Assembly: GCA_021613335.1 (NCBI GenBank)
Contig: JAJTWR010000159.1
Span: forward strand, 2,952,501-3,016,500
Direction of reading: 5' to 3'
DNA: 64,000 bases
DNA from: Whitmania pigra
Taxonomy: Eukaryota; Annelida; Clitellata; Hirudinida; Haemopidae
The position numbers and the translations under genes are program-made. Positions 39,943 to 59,600 of the stretch are shown piece after piece. Under the pieces are notes generated by a model. It saw nothing but the letters and a program-made list of their open reading frames with translations, did not search any database and had not been told where the DNA came from. Each line of letters opens with the position of its first letter. Positions within the stretch are counted from its first letter, which is position 1.

Positions 39943-40165
39943 GTTAACAAAAGCAAACTTATGGAAAGGCCATTGAGGTTAACTTTATTTCAAATCCATT
40001 TTTTACCAACCTATTAGTAAGGTTAATAAAGGCAAGTTTAGGGAGAGGCCATTGAGATTAACATTCTTATTTTAAATCCATTTCTTATCAACAGCCTATT
40101 CGTTACATTAATAAAGGCAAGCTCAGTGAAAGGCCATCGAGATTAACAACTTCATCTTTTGCTCA
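39943..40165. repeat. Degenerate ~80-85-bp tandem repeat at the convergent 3' ends
   Basis: aggccatt/cgag(g/a)ttaac recurs at 39975, 40054 and 40139. Between copies lie aaatccatttctta.caacctatt.gt and aataaaggcaag. A further partial copy precedes the transposon at 38850. The array reaches the stop codon of prolyl-tRNA synthetase, so it is in its 3' UTR. Confidence 0.8.
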
Positions 40166-43144
<2,979 letters not shown>

Positions 43145-44125
43145 TTTTGTAATCAAGAATAGCTACCCGCAGAAACCAAGAAATCGCGACAAGGAAATGA
43201 TGCAACCGCGACGAGCTTGGCAGCCACGTAAGCCTCGAGATGTAAGAGGTCACTAGGTGCTACTCACACACCCATTTTACATGTTTACACTTGATATCAG
43301 GTATATGTATCACTTTTAAAAATATTTTTGCTCCTTAATATTTTCAAACTAACTTTTAAAAAATCTGAAAGCACATCCCAGCACGCTAAATATGCAACCG
43401 TCGAGTGGAAGTCCGTACTGTTAAAAAAGCTCAAAGTAACCTAGAAAAAATTAATTTTTATTAATTGAATACATTAACGTAAACTGACACCAAATTTAAT
43501 CCTAAGTCAGTAGTTTGAATGCTTTTATGACCATTTTTGAGTTTAATTCATATCAGGAAATTTTATTATTGGAAAATTTGTCGTCCAAAATGTTATTGGG
43601 ATTCCAGCTACTCCCAGAGTTTTTGTTGTCCCCATCTACAGACTTTTCAGATTGGCATTTAACATAACTTATCGATTGACAATCAACGTATGCGAACCGC
43701 ACAAAGAATCAGTCACTTGGAGAATTTATCCGACACTAGTCAAGTCTTACGTCAGTTCCTCAGATAGCCTATTTTTCCTTCGATAAAGTGGAATAGACAT
43801 CACAACTTTATGGGGCAGGTGACAGCCAGAAGCACAGAAAGTTAAGTCAATTAAATCAACGTTTTCGCACTCTTGCTCCCCTTCCTTCTCTTAATTCTTC
43901 AGAGCTGGTGTTCTGGGCGGGCAGTGGCGAGAGCCATTTTCCCACCTGTAAATTTTGAAATCTATGAAAAAATAAATTAATTCAATTTAAAAATTTTTTT
44001 AAATAATGTATTTCAAATAATATACGTATGACTTTTGAAAATTTTTGTAGCTGTGTATCCCCTTCTTCTAAATCAGGCACTGGCTCAAGTGTGCGACCCT
44101 TCGAATGTTCTAGATCTGTTAAAGG
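43145..44125. other. Intergenic region upstream of prolyl-tRNA synthetase
   Basis: No supported gene. The first 100-200 bases should be the promoter of the minus-strand synthetase. No repeats recognised before the hAT at 44126. Confidence 0.5.
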
Positions 44126-45222
44126 CAGGGTTTCTTTCAGCTTTCAGGCATACCTTCGGGGGGGGGGCAAAGCCCCCGGTAGCTCAACCATCGCCCCCCC
44201 CCCCGAAAATAAAGATAAATTTTTAAAAACTTCTGACTAAAAGTTTATGTAAAAACCTTGAAATGAAAGTTTTATAATCACCTGCCAAGTTATGAATGAA
44301 ATTCTCAGTGCACTCTCTTTTCTCAGCAATGCTTTACAAAAAAAGATTTAAGTTTGAATAAAGTCATCCCATTGATTACTTCAACAAAATTGCACTTGAA
44401 TATTATTGTGAAGCAGTGCGAAGATACCGAGAATCATTTACAAAAAAAGATTAAATGCAAAGTTGATGAGATAAAATTAGAAACTCACCTGGTTGAAGAT
44501 GAAAGTGCTAAAAGCTTATTAACAGGAATGAAGAGGTATTGTGAAACTGTCATCAAAGAAATTGAAGAAAGATTAATTGACAAATCGATTGAGATTATGT
44601 TATTTGCAAGTCAATTTGAGACTTTTGAATCAATGTCAGGTATTGAAGAAAAAGACATCATAACTTTTTGTAACAACTTTCCCATTTTAAATGCAGAAGC
44701 TGTACTCGCGGATTTAAAATCTTTTAAATTTTTCATAAAAATCTATGATTGAATGCAAAAAGTACAAAACAGATGAAAACCCATTGAACAAAATATTGGA
44801 AGCTAATTTGGGATACAACAAAGGCTTTATGAAATTATTTTTGTAATTCCAGTAACAACTGCTTCAGTAGAAAGATCATTCAGTACGATGAACAGGATTC
44901 TAAGCAAAGCAAGAAATAGAATGCTACCAAAAACTTTAACTCATTGCATGACCATAAGCATTGAAGGTCCCGAAGTTCCAACGGAAGATTTTCTTGAAAG
45001 AGTAGTAGATTTATATGCTCTCAAAAAAAACTCGGCGTTTAAAATTTCTTTAAACATTTCAGTTATTAAACATATTTTAAATTTTAGTTTGTATAAATGA
45101 TTTTCAATATGTTTTTACCTAAAATATAATTATTGAACTGAGGTTGTGCGTAATTTGATTTTAAACTTGTATTTGGCACGAAAAACTGGCCCCCTGAACA
45201 ATAATGCCTGAACGAAACCCTG
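44126..45222 (+). mobile_element. hAT element, 1097 bp, TSD GTTAAAG(G/A), transposase remnant
   Basis: Termini CAGGGTTTCTTTCAG and, inverted, CAGGGTTTCGTTCAG (14/15). Flanks gttaaagg (44118-44125) and gttaaaga (45223-45230) match at 7/8. A G-run and C-run lie close to the left end (44158-44205). The plus-strand transposase C-terminal part has KCKVDEIKLETHLVEDESAK and ILNAEAVLADLKSF, then after a frameshift VTTASVERSFSTMNRILSKA and THCMTISIEGPE, the hAT dimerisation domain. The N-terminal half is missing, so it is a decayed internal-deletion derivative. Confidence 0.9.
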
Positions 45223-45373
45223 GTTAAAGAAAAAGCCGAATTCCTTAAATATGTTGAAACTCTGAGGACCTGCATAAAAAATCTAAGTCCTTTAAAGTTA
45301 TTTTTCATTTAAAGATATGCATTTCGAGTGGCATAAGGTTGTCCTTGGAATGAAAGGAATGAAATCTAAAAGT

Positions 45374-45466
45374 CAAGGACGTCATTTCAGCTTTTTCCAA
45401 GGAGGGGGGGGGGAAGCCATCGTAAAGCCGTTGCTCACCTGCCCCCCCCCCCAAATTACATCCCTG
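45374..45466. mobile_element. 93-bp miniature hAT-like element with long G and C runs
   Basis: Starts CAAGGACGTCATTT and ends with the inverse of CAGGGATGTAATTT (11/14). Flanks ctaaaagt and ttaaaagt match at 7/8. The interior has a run of about 10 G and a run of about 13 C that could pair with each other, giving a hairpin-like MITE. The start resembles the words at 28263. Confidence 0.7.
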
Positions 45467-45584
45467 TTAAAAGTCTCTAAGATCGACGAATAATTTGGAT
45501 GGGAAATATATGGAAAAATGTGACACTACACGTTAATAACTTTATTTATTGAGTAAATTAATAATAATAAGACAAAAACTGATA

Positions 45585-45660
45585 CAAAAATTGTTTTATT
45601 ACCGTCCGTTGAATAGCTAGATGGCTAGGACGGCAGTTTGAACTCGTCACCTAAACAAAA
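45585..45660 (-). mobile_element. SINE copy (minus strand)
   Basis: Complement reads gacgagttcaaactgccgtcc, then catctagctattcaacggacggtaataaaacaa, matching the B-box and 3' module of the SINE at 2212-2388 (catctagctaggcagcggacgttaataaaaca). The tRNA-like part extends to about 45720 but is degenerate. The short open frame in this area (45867-45625, minus) is therefore mostly SINE, not a gene. Confidence 0.7.
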
Positions 45661-46251
45661 TCCGGGATACAAATGTTCGTGTACCCCCACAGGGATCTCG
45701 CTTGGCAGTTTGATCCTGATAAAGACTTCCGCTGTCATACGATATTCAATGGTTTTCAAGGTTTTACCCATTTTAGGTGTTTTGTTTAGAAAGTTTCTAC
45801 TAATACTCAATAAAATTAATATTTTCCCATAACATGAACGCTTACACACCTTAGCAATAATTAGCATAAAAATTCATAATAACAAAATCATGATCAACAA
45901 ACGATAGTATTGTTTCTTTATATATAGGACTTGTAATAATTCTAATAATAATTGTGATAATTGCACATTTTATAACAACGCGCTCGATTAACTGTTTCAA
46001 TTTAGTGATCTCATCAAACCCTTAATCGAGCCATTTTTTTCATTTCAATAACTTGTAGAACTCTTGATAAGCTAAACTTACTAAGCAATTTTGAAGCCAG
46101 AACAATTAGAGATTGCCTAGCTGTCGTGCCTCTTGCTATTCATCGAACATAGACCTATTTGACGAGATTTTTAGACTGTTCAGTCTGTAAATCTATCAAA
46201 TCTTTGACTTTTTATAAACTGAAAGAATTTGAAGATTTGAAGGTTACTGTG

Positions 46252-50911
<4,660 letters not shown>

Positions 50912-51757
50912 ACTGTTGACAGTATTATTAATTTAAAAATTGAGTCACGCGCGCCAAGCTTGTAGTTATCGCAACGGATTCCAAGGTTTGTTTGCGCGGA
51001 CAGCAATGTTGTATTACCCACCATAAAGGGCACGACACCTCCAACACTTGTAGAAAGAAATTCAATGTCTTATTTGACAAAATATATTTTCTTGTGGATT
51101 GCATCCATACTCACAATTATAACATAATTATCTACAAGAAACTAATTTTAATGCAGTTTGTTTAAAAACACTGGCGAGCTCCAACAAAAGTTAATTAGCA
51201 TCCTTATGGCAATCCCATGAATGACGAGAAATTTCCAGAACTAATGCACTTAGGCCTAAGCAATTAACCATCTAATGTTTTTGTTGTGAGCACACTGTTC
51301 TGTGAAAGCACCAGACGCCATTGATATTAAAGACAGGAATTAATGATCTTAATTCATTGCTTTTGAAATACAACACGCACACCAAGCCAAAACGCTCAAC
51401 CAATGTGCTTACAGGAAAATGTAAAACGAGGCTCAGATGGTTGCGGTAAAAGAAAGTCGTTATGTGTCGAGTGCGCAACCCAGCTCGCACCGCCAGAGAG
51501 CACTTGGGTAGGGGCGCTGTATAAACGGTGGATCGATTAAGAGGTGCCTTCACATCCTATACATAAGGCATTCATAAGTTTGGCTAAATACAAAAAAATA
51601 TGAACATAAAAACCATTGATTGGCTGCTGCAATTTATTTCTCAATTCATCAATCTACCTTTATTTGATTGGGAGAAAGCAAATATTGAAATGATTTGTAG
51701 GACCTTAAAAGATTATAAATGTTAGACATCTTTAAGCGACTGTCAGAAAACAAATCA
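50912..51757. other. Convergent gap between CARD-CC and PHF6-like genes; contains SINE remnant
   Basis: At 51470-51530 gcaacccagctcgcaccgcc..gagcacttgggtaggggcgctgtataaa aligns with the 3' part of the SINE at 60902-61035. The rest shows nothing coding. Confidence 0.55.
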
Positions 51758-54488
51758 TCAGCACTCAAAATTTAAGCAAAAATGCAACACAATGCTGCAG
51801 CTATCACCTACTCCAATTCTTAATGCTTTGACTCCGACGCCATAGCTCTTGGACAAGACAGAGTTTGGCAAGAATTCCGAGACCTTCCTAATGTTCATCT
51901 TTTGACTGATGTTAATGAGCATGTAGACGTCATGCTGGTCCGTCAGCTTTTCATCGATGACTTTCGATATGCATTTTCTCAAGTAGCCTGCTGCAAGCAC
52001 GGTCTTTCCGTCGAGAGGTTTTACAACAACCACAACAGGGGAATTATTCCCTCCATGTGTCTTCAGGTTTTTCAAAAGAACAGACAGGTGATCGATGGTG
52101 GTCGAGCAGTTCCTATCAAGTAAAAGTTCTTCCTTGGGATATTCCTCGACGCCATAAAAAGATTCGTTCTCATCCTTCAACCATTTCAGCAGAACTTTGG
52201 CTTCTTCTTCTGCAATGCTCGAATCCTTGCATTCAATTTTGGCATCAGAATTCAGGGCATCATGAAAAAGATTTGCTTCCAAATCAAGTTCACGCACCGA
52301 GAAAGTCTTCGAAAGAAAACATTTCATGTCAGTCATAAGCTTCTAACAGGCAAGAAAACATCAAATGCAAGAGAAATTGCATAAAATAAATTGCATAACA
52401 TAACATAAGTAACAATTGCTTAGAAACTGAAGAAAAACTAAACTAAATTAATATACGCCACTTTTTCACAACTTCCGTTGCTCCTCTCTTCTTTGCATTT
52501 ATTCAGGTTGTATGAGTTCTTCATGTATTGCCTCATGTCTCCCGTGGCGTCCGTCATGTCCGACAGCACGAGGTAAGCGACGTGAGTGAGATCGAGAGAC
52601 TCAACCATGCAGTATTTTATGACTGTTGAGTTGAATTTCTTGTTGACCTTCTCAAACAAATCTACAATTTTTCTCCTCAGTGACTGGCAATATTTCTCCT
52701 TTTCAACAGGAGAAGAATTTTCGTATTCGATGCAGGACGATATTTGATCATCAAATTTGGCAACATCATTCTTTTCTAGCAAGCATATGAGGTGATACAA
52801 ATGGGACTCATCTTTGTTGCTAATGCAATCAAAATATTTCATTTTGTTTATTATGCCATCAATCAAAAAATCAAATTCATCCAACCATAGAGCCAATCCA
52901 ATTTCTATGAGCAGATGGAGCATGTGCTGACAGGAAAAGTTTTCCATGTTGTATTTCCACATGAAAATGCTGCTCGCTTCCACTTGGAACAGCTCCCTCG
53001 CCTGGTTGACGAGAGTCTCAAACTTCGACGGAGGTATGTTTCGCGAATTCTCCGTGAAGCAGATGACGACGGCTAGAAAAAATTTATAAAACTTATTATA
53101 TTAAAGATTTATTCCATTACAAGCATCATTCGCCCAAATTATCCACTCAAAATTTGGCATCCGCAATTGCCGAGGACTCGTTCAGAAATGAATAAACATA
53201 ATGATTTAAGGGAAAAGACAACTCACTTTGCCCGTCAGGTAACTTTGTGGGATTGCAAGAACTAGTCTCATTCTTCTCAAGGTCTGAATCCAATCTAATC
53301 CTCTTTGATTTCTTATTTTCATCTTCTAGATCACTGCTGACCTCTTCTGTAATGCCATGTTATTGCAAACACATATCTACTACTTTCCAAATTACATGAA
53401 TGGAATTTTCTGCAACCGACCTTCAGCAATTTGTTCGACACCTCGAGCCAGACCTCCTTCGCTGTCAGTGGTGGAAGAACTACTGCAGTCCTCGTTGTCA
53501 GAGTCTTCCGTTAGTCTCATGTCTGCATAAAATTAAAGACGATATTATATTATATTATAGAATATTGAACAAAAAATAAGCCAAAATAAAAAGAAACCCA
53601 TCAGAAGTAAATATTTAATGGGTCACACCTGACTCTAGAAACTGTTCTTCATGTTCCTTGCTACAAAAAACTCTGCAAATATTCAGATTTTTGCACATCG
53701 TGAATTCGACAGTTTTTGGCAGCATAAGCATAAATTCAAGAGTTCATAAATCTGAGCTAACACCACAAATCAAAAGGAAATGCACATGTTCAGCGGCAAG
53801 TGCTTAATGCTTGCAACCAACCTGTACAATACCACGGTTTCCTGTCGACCTCCTTTTCCACCCAAAACAATCCTCCTCGTCTGAGCCTTCCCATCAATCC
53901 GAGCACAATAAAAATGAAATGTTTTCTTGCATTTCTGGATCGCACAGCCAGCCGATGCACTCCCAGCGACCTTGCTTTTAGAACTTTTGCCAAGTTTTTG
54001 ACAGATGGAACATTTCTGGAAAATGCAGATAAAGTTGTATCTCAGCAGCTTTGGTGCTTTAAAAGCATTACCAGTTTATTTCCACGTGCCTGCTCCTTCA
54101 AAACCTCCCTAAATTTGAATCCCCCAAACTTTTTCATTTTATATTGGCAAAGAAGAGCAGAATATTGCTGGAGAAGAACAATAACGTTGACTATTTATTT
54201 TCATAAAATTTAATTGCACTTGGTGCAGTTTCCAAAAAATCTTTATAAATTGAAAAAAATATAAGTTTATGGGTTGGCTAAACAGTTAAGGCTAGACTTG
54301 TGCATTGTGTCAATACACAAATCAGAAATTACAGAATAAAGTACATTTTAGCAAATACAAACAAAAAACCTTACCATACATCGTTGGTGAGCAGTACATT
54401 TGTGAACTTCGTCATGCCACAATCTTCCACAAATACTCTCAACTTCCTTACCCAGCTTACAAAAGCCACACTTTAAATTTTTATCCAT
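51758..54488 (-). CDS. PHF6/PHF11-type extended-PHD protein with uncharacterised C-terminal region, about 621 aa
   Basis: Exons: 54488-54375, 54167-54072, 54015-53822, 53672-53629, 53522-53421, 53346-53227, 53072-52462, 52342-51758; 622 codons, one frame. Residues 1 to about 150 form one extended PHD: KCGFCKLGKEVESICGRLWH and CTAHQRCM, then GGFKFREVLKEQARGNKL, KCSICQKLGKSS, GCAIQKCKKTFHFYCAR and VLYRVFCSKEH. That is the full cysteine/histidine order of the PHF6 ePHD. Acidic-Ser and basic linkers follow (EDSDNEDCSSSSTTDSE; NKKSKRIRLD, a likely nuclear signal). The last 400 or so residues are not a domain I know. Parts (THVAYLVLSDMTDA, DMKCFLSK, SPVVVVVKPLDG) resemble the N-terminal ATPase-like region of ORC3 in order and spacing, only by eye. 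Likely nuclear and chromatin-associated; the exact role is unknown. Confidence 0.75.
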
Positions 54489-55046
54489 GCCACAACCAGG
54501 CTCACAAATGTCGCAGATCTGCTCGATAATGGAGATTTTCCTAACAAATTTGAGCTCCTAATTTTGGAACTCTATATGGCAAAATTTATCCCAAACTCCC
54601 AAGTGTTATGCCGTTCGCTATATAATGTTCAGAGATGATAGAAGTAGAATATCGTTGCAGATCAACCTAAAGCGACATGTTGACCAACAACATTCAAAAC
54701 ATCTGGGATGATGTTAACCTCGTGAAACCGCGCTCGAATTTAGCGTATAATAACATAAAAATACTTTCAGGCATTAAAATATAGAAAAAATATTAAAATT
54801 ATAAATAATTAATTCTAAATTATTAAACTGCTGTTCATTACATGTTACACCTACATACAACTAAAGTGATTCAAATGTGCTCATTAGTTATCAAAAAGTT
54901 ATTATATTTGTGCTTAACATATTAAAACCTATCTTGGACAATATTAAATCTAAATATCATTATGCATTATTCGTCTTTGAAAGCAATTCTCCCACAACAT
55001 AGTTGGAATTAATTTACGCCATTTTTAGCGTGTTTCTGCTTTGAAA
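54489..55046. promoter_or_regulatory. Head-to-head intergenic region, PHF6-like (-) / SGF11 (+)
   Basis: 558 bp between divergent start codons of two chromatin-type genes, hence a candidate shared promoter. AT-rich, no motif assignable. If an earlier start for the PHF6-like gene exists it would be within this segment. Confidence 0.4.
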
Positions 55047-55867
55047 ATGTTTGGAGGTTGCTGCTCTTGCGATTATTCGGAGGTGATTTGATTTGTCGTT
55101 TGCTTTTTTTAAACTTTTCTTAAATTGACTCATTTGTTTTAGTCATCTTTTACCAATGTTATCGATGAAATAATTGACGAAATGGTACTTGGACTGTGCT
55201 TTGAAATTCACAGAGCTTCAAAAAAGAACTTTATATTTCTGGATGAAATGGATGTTGAGTAAGGCTATATCTAATGTTGCTATTTACTAAAATTATTAAT
55301 TGTTTATGATTACTGCAGATCTCAGAAGCGATATGGTAATTTGTTGTAATTTGAGAGTCTGGAAATGTTACTGAAGTTTTAGTAAATTTTTGAACGAAGA
55401 AATCCTTGACACAAAGGGTTGCGATGTATTTGGTGCATCTGCCCATTTCAAGAAACAGCACGAATGCGTCTGCCCTAACTGTATGAGAACTGTGGCGGCT
55501 TCGAGATTTGCTCCTCATTTGGGGAAATGTCTCGAAATGACCCAAGACGCAGTAAAGGTGGCCAACAAAAGGTATTTTGAATGTTTACTTCCTAAGCGAA
55601 ATGTAGTCGACAATCATCCTTAAGTTACTTTCCTCGCTTTGGGAAATATTTTGAAATGCGGAAGTTCATGTTTTATTGCAGACCTTCTTTTAAGACCGAG
55701 CGTTCTGAAGCCGATGAAGACGAGCGTTTTAACAAGTGGAAATTCTTGAAGATTAAAAAATGTTGAATTCTTAATGTTTCTGTTTTATGGAGAATAAAGC
55801 AACTTCATTCGTAATTGCAGGCAGAAAGATGAAGGTCCAGTTGTTCAAAAGGAAATCGTATTTCTGA
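55047..55867 (+). CDS. ATXN7L3: SAGA-associated factor 11 / ATXN7L3-like
   Basis: Subunit of the SAGA histone H2B deubiquitinase module, activating the USP22/Ubp8 protease. Exons: 55047-55082, 55143-55258, 55319-55342, 55383-55571, 55682-55725 (end uncertain), 55821-55867. The N-terminal helix has NVIDEIIDEMVLGLCFEIHR and KKNFIFLDEMD. The zinc finger with its diagnostic signature follows: CVCPNCMRTVAASRFAPHL and KCLEM, then an acidic segment (SEADEDE) and a short basic end. The exon 55342 donor (gttgta) was chosen because it alone keeps frame; the intron is then about 40 bp. An alternative end reads through exon 5 to a stop near 55766. The protein is far shorter than vertebrate ATXN7L3, close to the minimal Sgf11 size, and the SCA7 domain of ATXN7L3 is not seen. 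Confidence 0.85.
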
Positions 55868-56672
55868 AAGCGAGAAAAAACGCTGGGAACTGATGAAATA
55901 TTTGTCTTTATTCGAGGCTCAAAACTCGACTGACGACTTCATTTTGATCGCTGATAGTTGAACACATTTAAGTGTGAATGGCGGAGCTTCGATCAGTTTT
56001 ATTATTCATCATATAGAGTGATTGCTTCAATTTTTGTCCAAATGTTTAAATTTGGAGAACGATGCCATTGCTCAATGGGTTGTCAGTTCAGGGCGAAGGT
56101 AATTGTGGAATATGGTTTAATTCAGACAGTACAGCGTGTAGTTTTTCAAGAGCCAACAGAGCATAAGAAAGCCACAGAAAGTATTCGGAATAGGAATCGG
56201 CTGGGGGATGTCGTAAATCAACGAATCATGATATAGCGTAACATAATTGTTGTTAATGGGGCACTGGATTGATTTCGACTGGAAACCGATATCAGAAGCT
56301 AATGCGAGCAGATCAGCTAAAGATACTTGGATAACATCCAATGGATGTACCATATGTGCGTCAGAAAAAATCGAAATTAAATTAAAAGCAATTCAATTAA
56401 TCGAGCAAACAAATTTTAATCAGTACCAACCCTAAATAAAACGTATTGCTAGCAAATTGATGTTTATTACCACACAAAACAATAAATACAGTGGTTAAGT
56501 AAATGAAATTGATAATGGCAATATCATTTGCTAATTAAAAAAAATTATTTTAAGCTTCATCGTGTTAAACACCATATCCTGTGAGAGAAAGCAGAATAAA
56601 ATTAAAACCTTGAAAACCATATTATAAATAATGTGTAGTTTTAAAGCAACTGATGTCATTAAAGTATTCAGA
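55868..56672. other. Convergent gap between SGF11 and gamma-glutamyltransferase
   Basis: No supported gene. A phrase gcataagaaagccacagaaagtattc at 56160 resembles gcgtaagaaagctatggaaagtattc at 58716 in a GGT intron, so a dispersed repeat is likely. Confidence 0.45.
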
Positions 56673-59600
56673 TTACAAGCCATATGGAACTCCAAATTTT
56701 CTCGTGTCACTGACAGCTTCGATACAACCTTTTTCCAATGGTTTTCTGCACCAATTACGAATGCTCTGAGACACCCCGATAAGGTAATCATCGGCCAAAA
56801 CTGTATGACCCTTTTTGACGAGTCCTTTTATAACTGCCTGAGATCGAGTTTAAATCATAACGATAACAATGCTTTTAATTTATTCATCAATTTATGCTGA
56901 GGTCTCTAATAAAATACTACTATGTTGATTAGAAACATTGTAAGATTATAATCTAATAAATTGAAATTAGGAAATCTTTTTGAAAATTTTGTGAATAGCT
57001 AACCGGTTCCGATCGACTCTCGTAGTACGTGATATTGGGGAGCAATTGATCATGCAAACGTGGAAAATCAACTGCCTGTCCCAGAGTCAAATTGAACCAA
57101 AGGCTGTTTATAATAACCTACAAAAATGAATAGTTAGTTTTCGTTTAAATCGAAAAGTCATCTGTAAAACTTAAAATTATTTTTTATTGACTAAATTATC
57201 TATGGCGAATAAGTTTCAAGATTTAAACAAAATATCTTCATGGAACAAACCCATGCCGTGGTGGTAGGAATCCTTGATCCGCCAGATGCTCCAGCCACAA
57301 ATCTGACCGTATCCTGATCGTCCAAGATGAGAGTTGGAGTCATTGAAGACATGGGTCTCTTTCCAGGCACAATAAAGTTTCGTGGGGAAGGAGTATATCC
57401 GAAGAAGTTGCTTTGACCTGGAGATGAAAAGTCGTCCATTTGGTTGTTGTAAATGATGCCTGTAATTGGCCCTTTCACCAAACTGCCAAACCTTTAAAGA
57501 ATATTGAAAATATGACTTTATAAAATTTTGATCAATTATTTTAAGTCGAAATTGCAAAACCTTCTAATTTTGATCATTAACTATTCTATGTCAATACCAT
57601 ATACGAAAAAATTGTATTTTATGATGTAACACAATTATTCGTGATTAAAGTATTTTTTACTTGGTATTGATGGTCGAAGTCATGGCTACAGCTGAGCCAT
57701 CGGGAGCCAAGATGCTCAGGTGAGCAGTCCCGTGGTCAGCCCATGGAGCATAATTTGCCCTGTAATCATCGGGTTGTTGTGTCTTTGAATCATCAATTTT
57801 CTGCCACAATTCCTTAGCAAACTTTTCCGACGTCATGTTGGATATGAGCTGTGATATCAAAACTATTTTTTAAGCGCGGTTATGAATTACATATTAATCG
57901 AATGCTTGAAAGAAGCCATTTGGATTTAGCGACAATAGTAAATAATAAGCAAAAAGCTCCGAACATCAGTAACGTTGGTGAAATTTTCGTCTCCGAGCTC
58001 CAATCTCCCTGCGTATGCAAATCTGAACGCTTCAACTATTCTATGGAAAGTCAACACTTTAGAATCGTCATTGACTGAACTCGGTGTGAAATTGTAATCT
58101 GGAAAAATGGAAATTGATATAAAAGGCATTTATTTTCGATTATAATGTGGGAAATGTACTTTTGAGAATGTTCAACATCAATCCGAGAACAGCTCCACTG
58201 GCAGGTGGTCTTACACTATACAGCCGAGTGTTGCTTCCATTAAGAAAAACTTCTATTGGTTTCTTCCACTCTACCGTATAGTTAGCCAAATCTTCTTCTG
58301 TGATTATGCCACCTTTAGAAAGATGCCATCCTATATCTTTTAATATCAGCTGCAGGGGCAGTAAAAACTCATGTTAACCTTCATTTTGGATTTCCTGAGC
58401 AATCGTCTTTGCAAGGTCACCGTTGTAAAAACTTTCTGGATTTTGAGCTATCTTTTTAAAAGTGTCGGCCAACTTTTGGTCTTTCAAGGTGTCGCCAGCC
58501 TTGAGTGGTTGGCCATTTGGGTAATAAGTTTCCCTGTGAGTTAATAGCTACATTTTGATCTCCACAAATGTGTCATAGCTAAGCAATTCTTACTTAAAAG
58601 TATTTATGGGGCTGTGGATTTAATCAATAAATTAATTGAGTTCTTCAAAACCTACAACGTATCTGCAACAGTCGACGCATAATTGACATTGCTTAGATTT
58701 ACAAAGAAAAGTTAGTAGAGCGTAAGAAAGCTATGGAAAGTATTCACAGCACGCCTAGTTGTCTTCAATAAAGTGACTATTGTATACTGACTATTTTACA
58801 ATATAACTTAATATATTTTAACAATAAATTAATCGGTCGCATTATTATAATAGTCTTATTTATCCATGTTTTACGCTTGATTTTGGCAACGTTTGTTTCG
58901 TTTTACTGCATTACCTTATTAAAATGATAGGCTTTAAATTAGGTGACTTATGTTTTATTTTCAAATTGACCTCAACAAAGAACTTTTGACAAGACTTGAG
59001 TTTAGAACTAGCTGGGCTAAGCTTTTTGTGTCCAAGGTTGAGGATAAGACTTTCTCAATGACATATCCCTTTTCCAGTAAATCGATAGTTGGTTGAAACA
59101 ATTCCTTCCACGGCAACCGTCCAAATCTTTTCCAAGCTTCGTAATAACCTTTTATTTCGCCAGGAATGCCGGCTGCAAGACCTCCTTGTTTGTTTCGAAT
59201 TAATGAAATTCAATTTTTAGGGGTTCATACAACTAATTAATTGATGTATAATAGTGAAGGTGGTAGATCAATAATCGTCAGTAATGCAATTCTATGATTT
59301 TAAAATTTACATAATTCCTGAATTAATACTTAGGAGTTGTTGCAACTAAAAATTAAATTGCGTATATGTATTTGAAGTTGTATTTCAGACTTTTTGTACT
59401 TGTACTTGTACCCGGACACATTATCTCGGATCCACCAAATACCAACCATAGAGAGAGGATTTGCTGGCAAACATTTTTTGGTATGCCTTTTGTGGGGCTC
59501 TTTCTCTTGCTATCAGAGTTACGAGTTCTTTCTTAGTGTCATTATTTGGCCTGTAAAAATGATATTTATGAAGAAGTCTAAGGTTTAAAGTTAAGTTACA

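Noticed and set aside
45625..45867. Small gene of 80 codons on the minus strand
   Set aside because: Its C-terminal half is the tRNA-like part of a SINE copy; no homology or splice partners.
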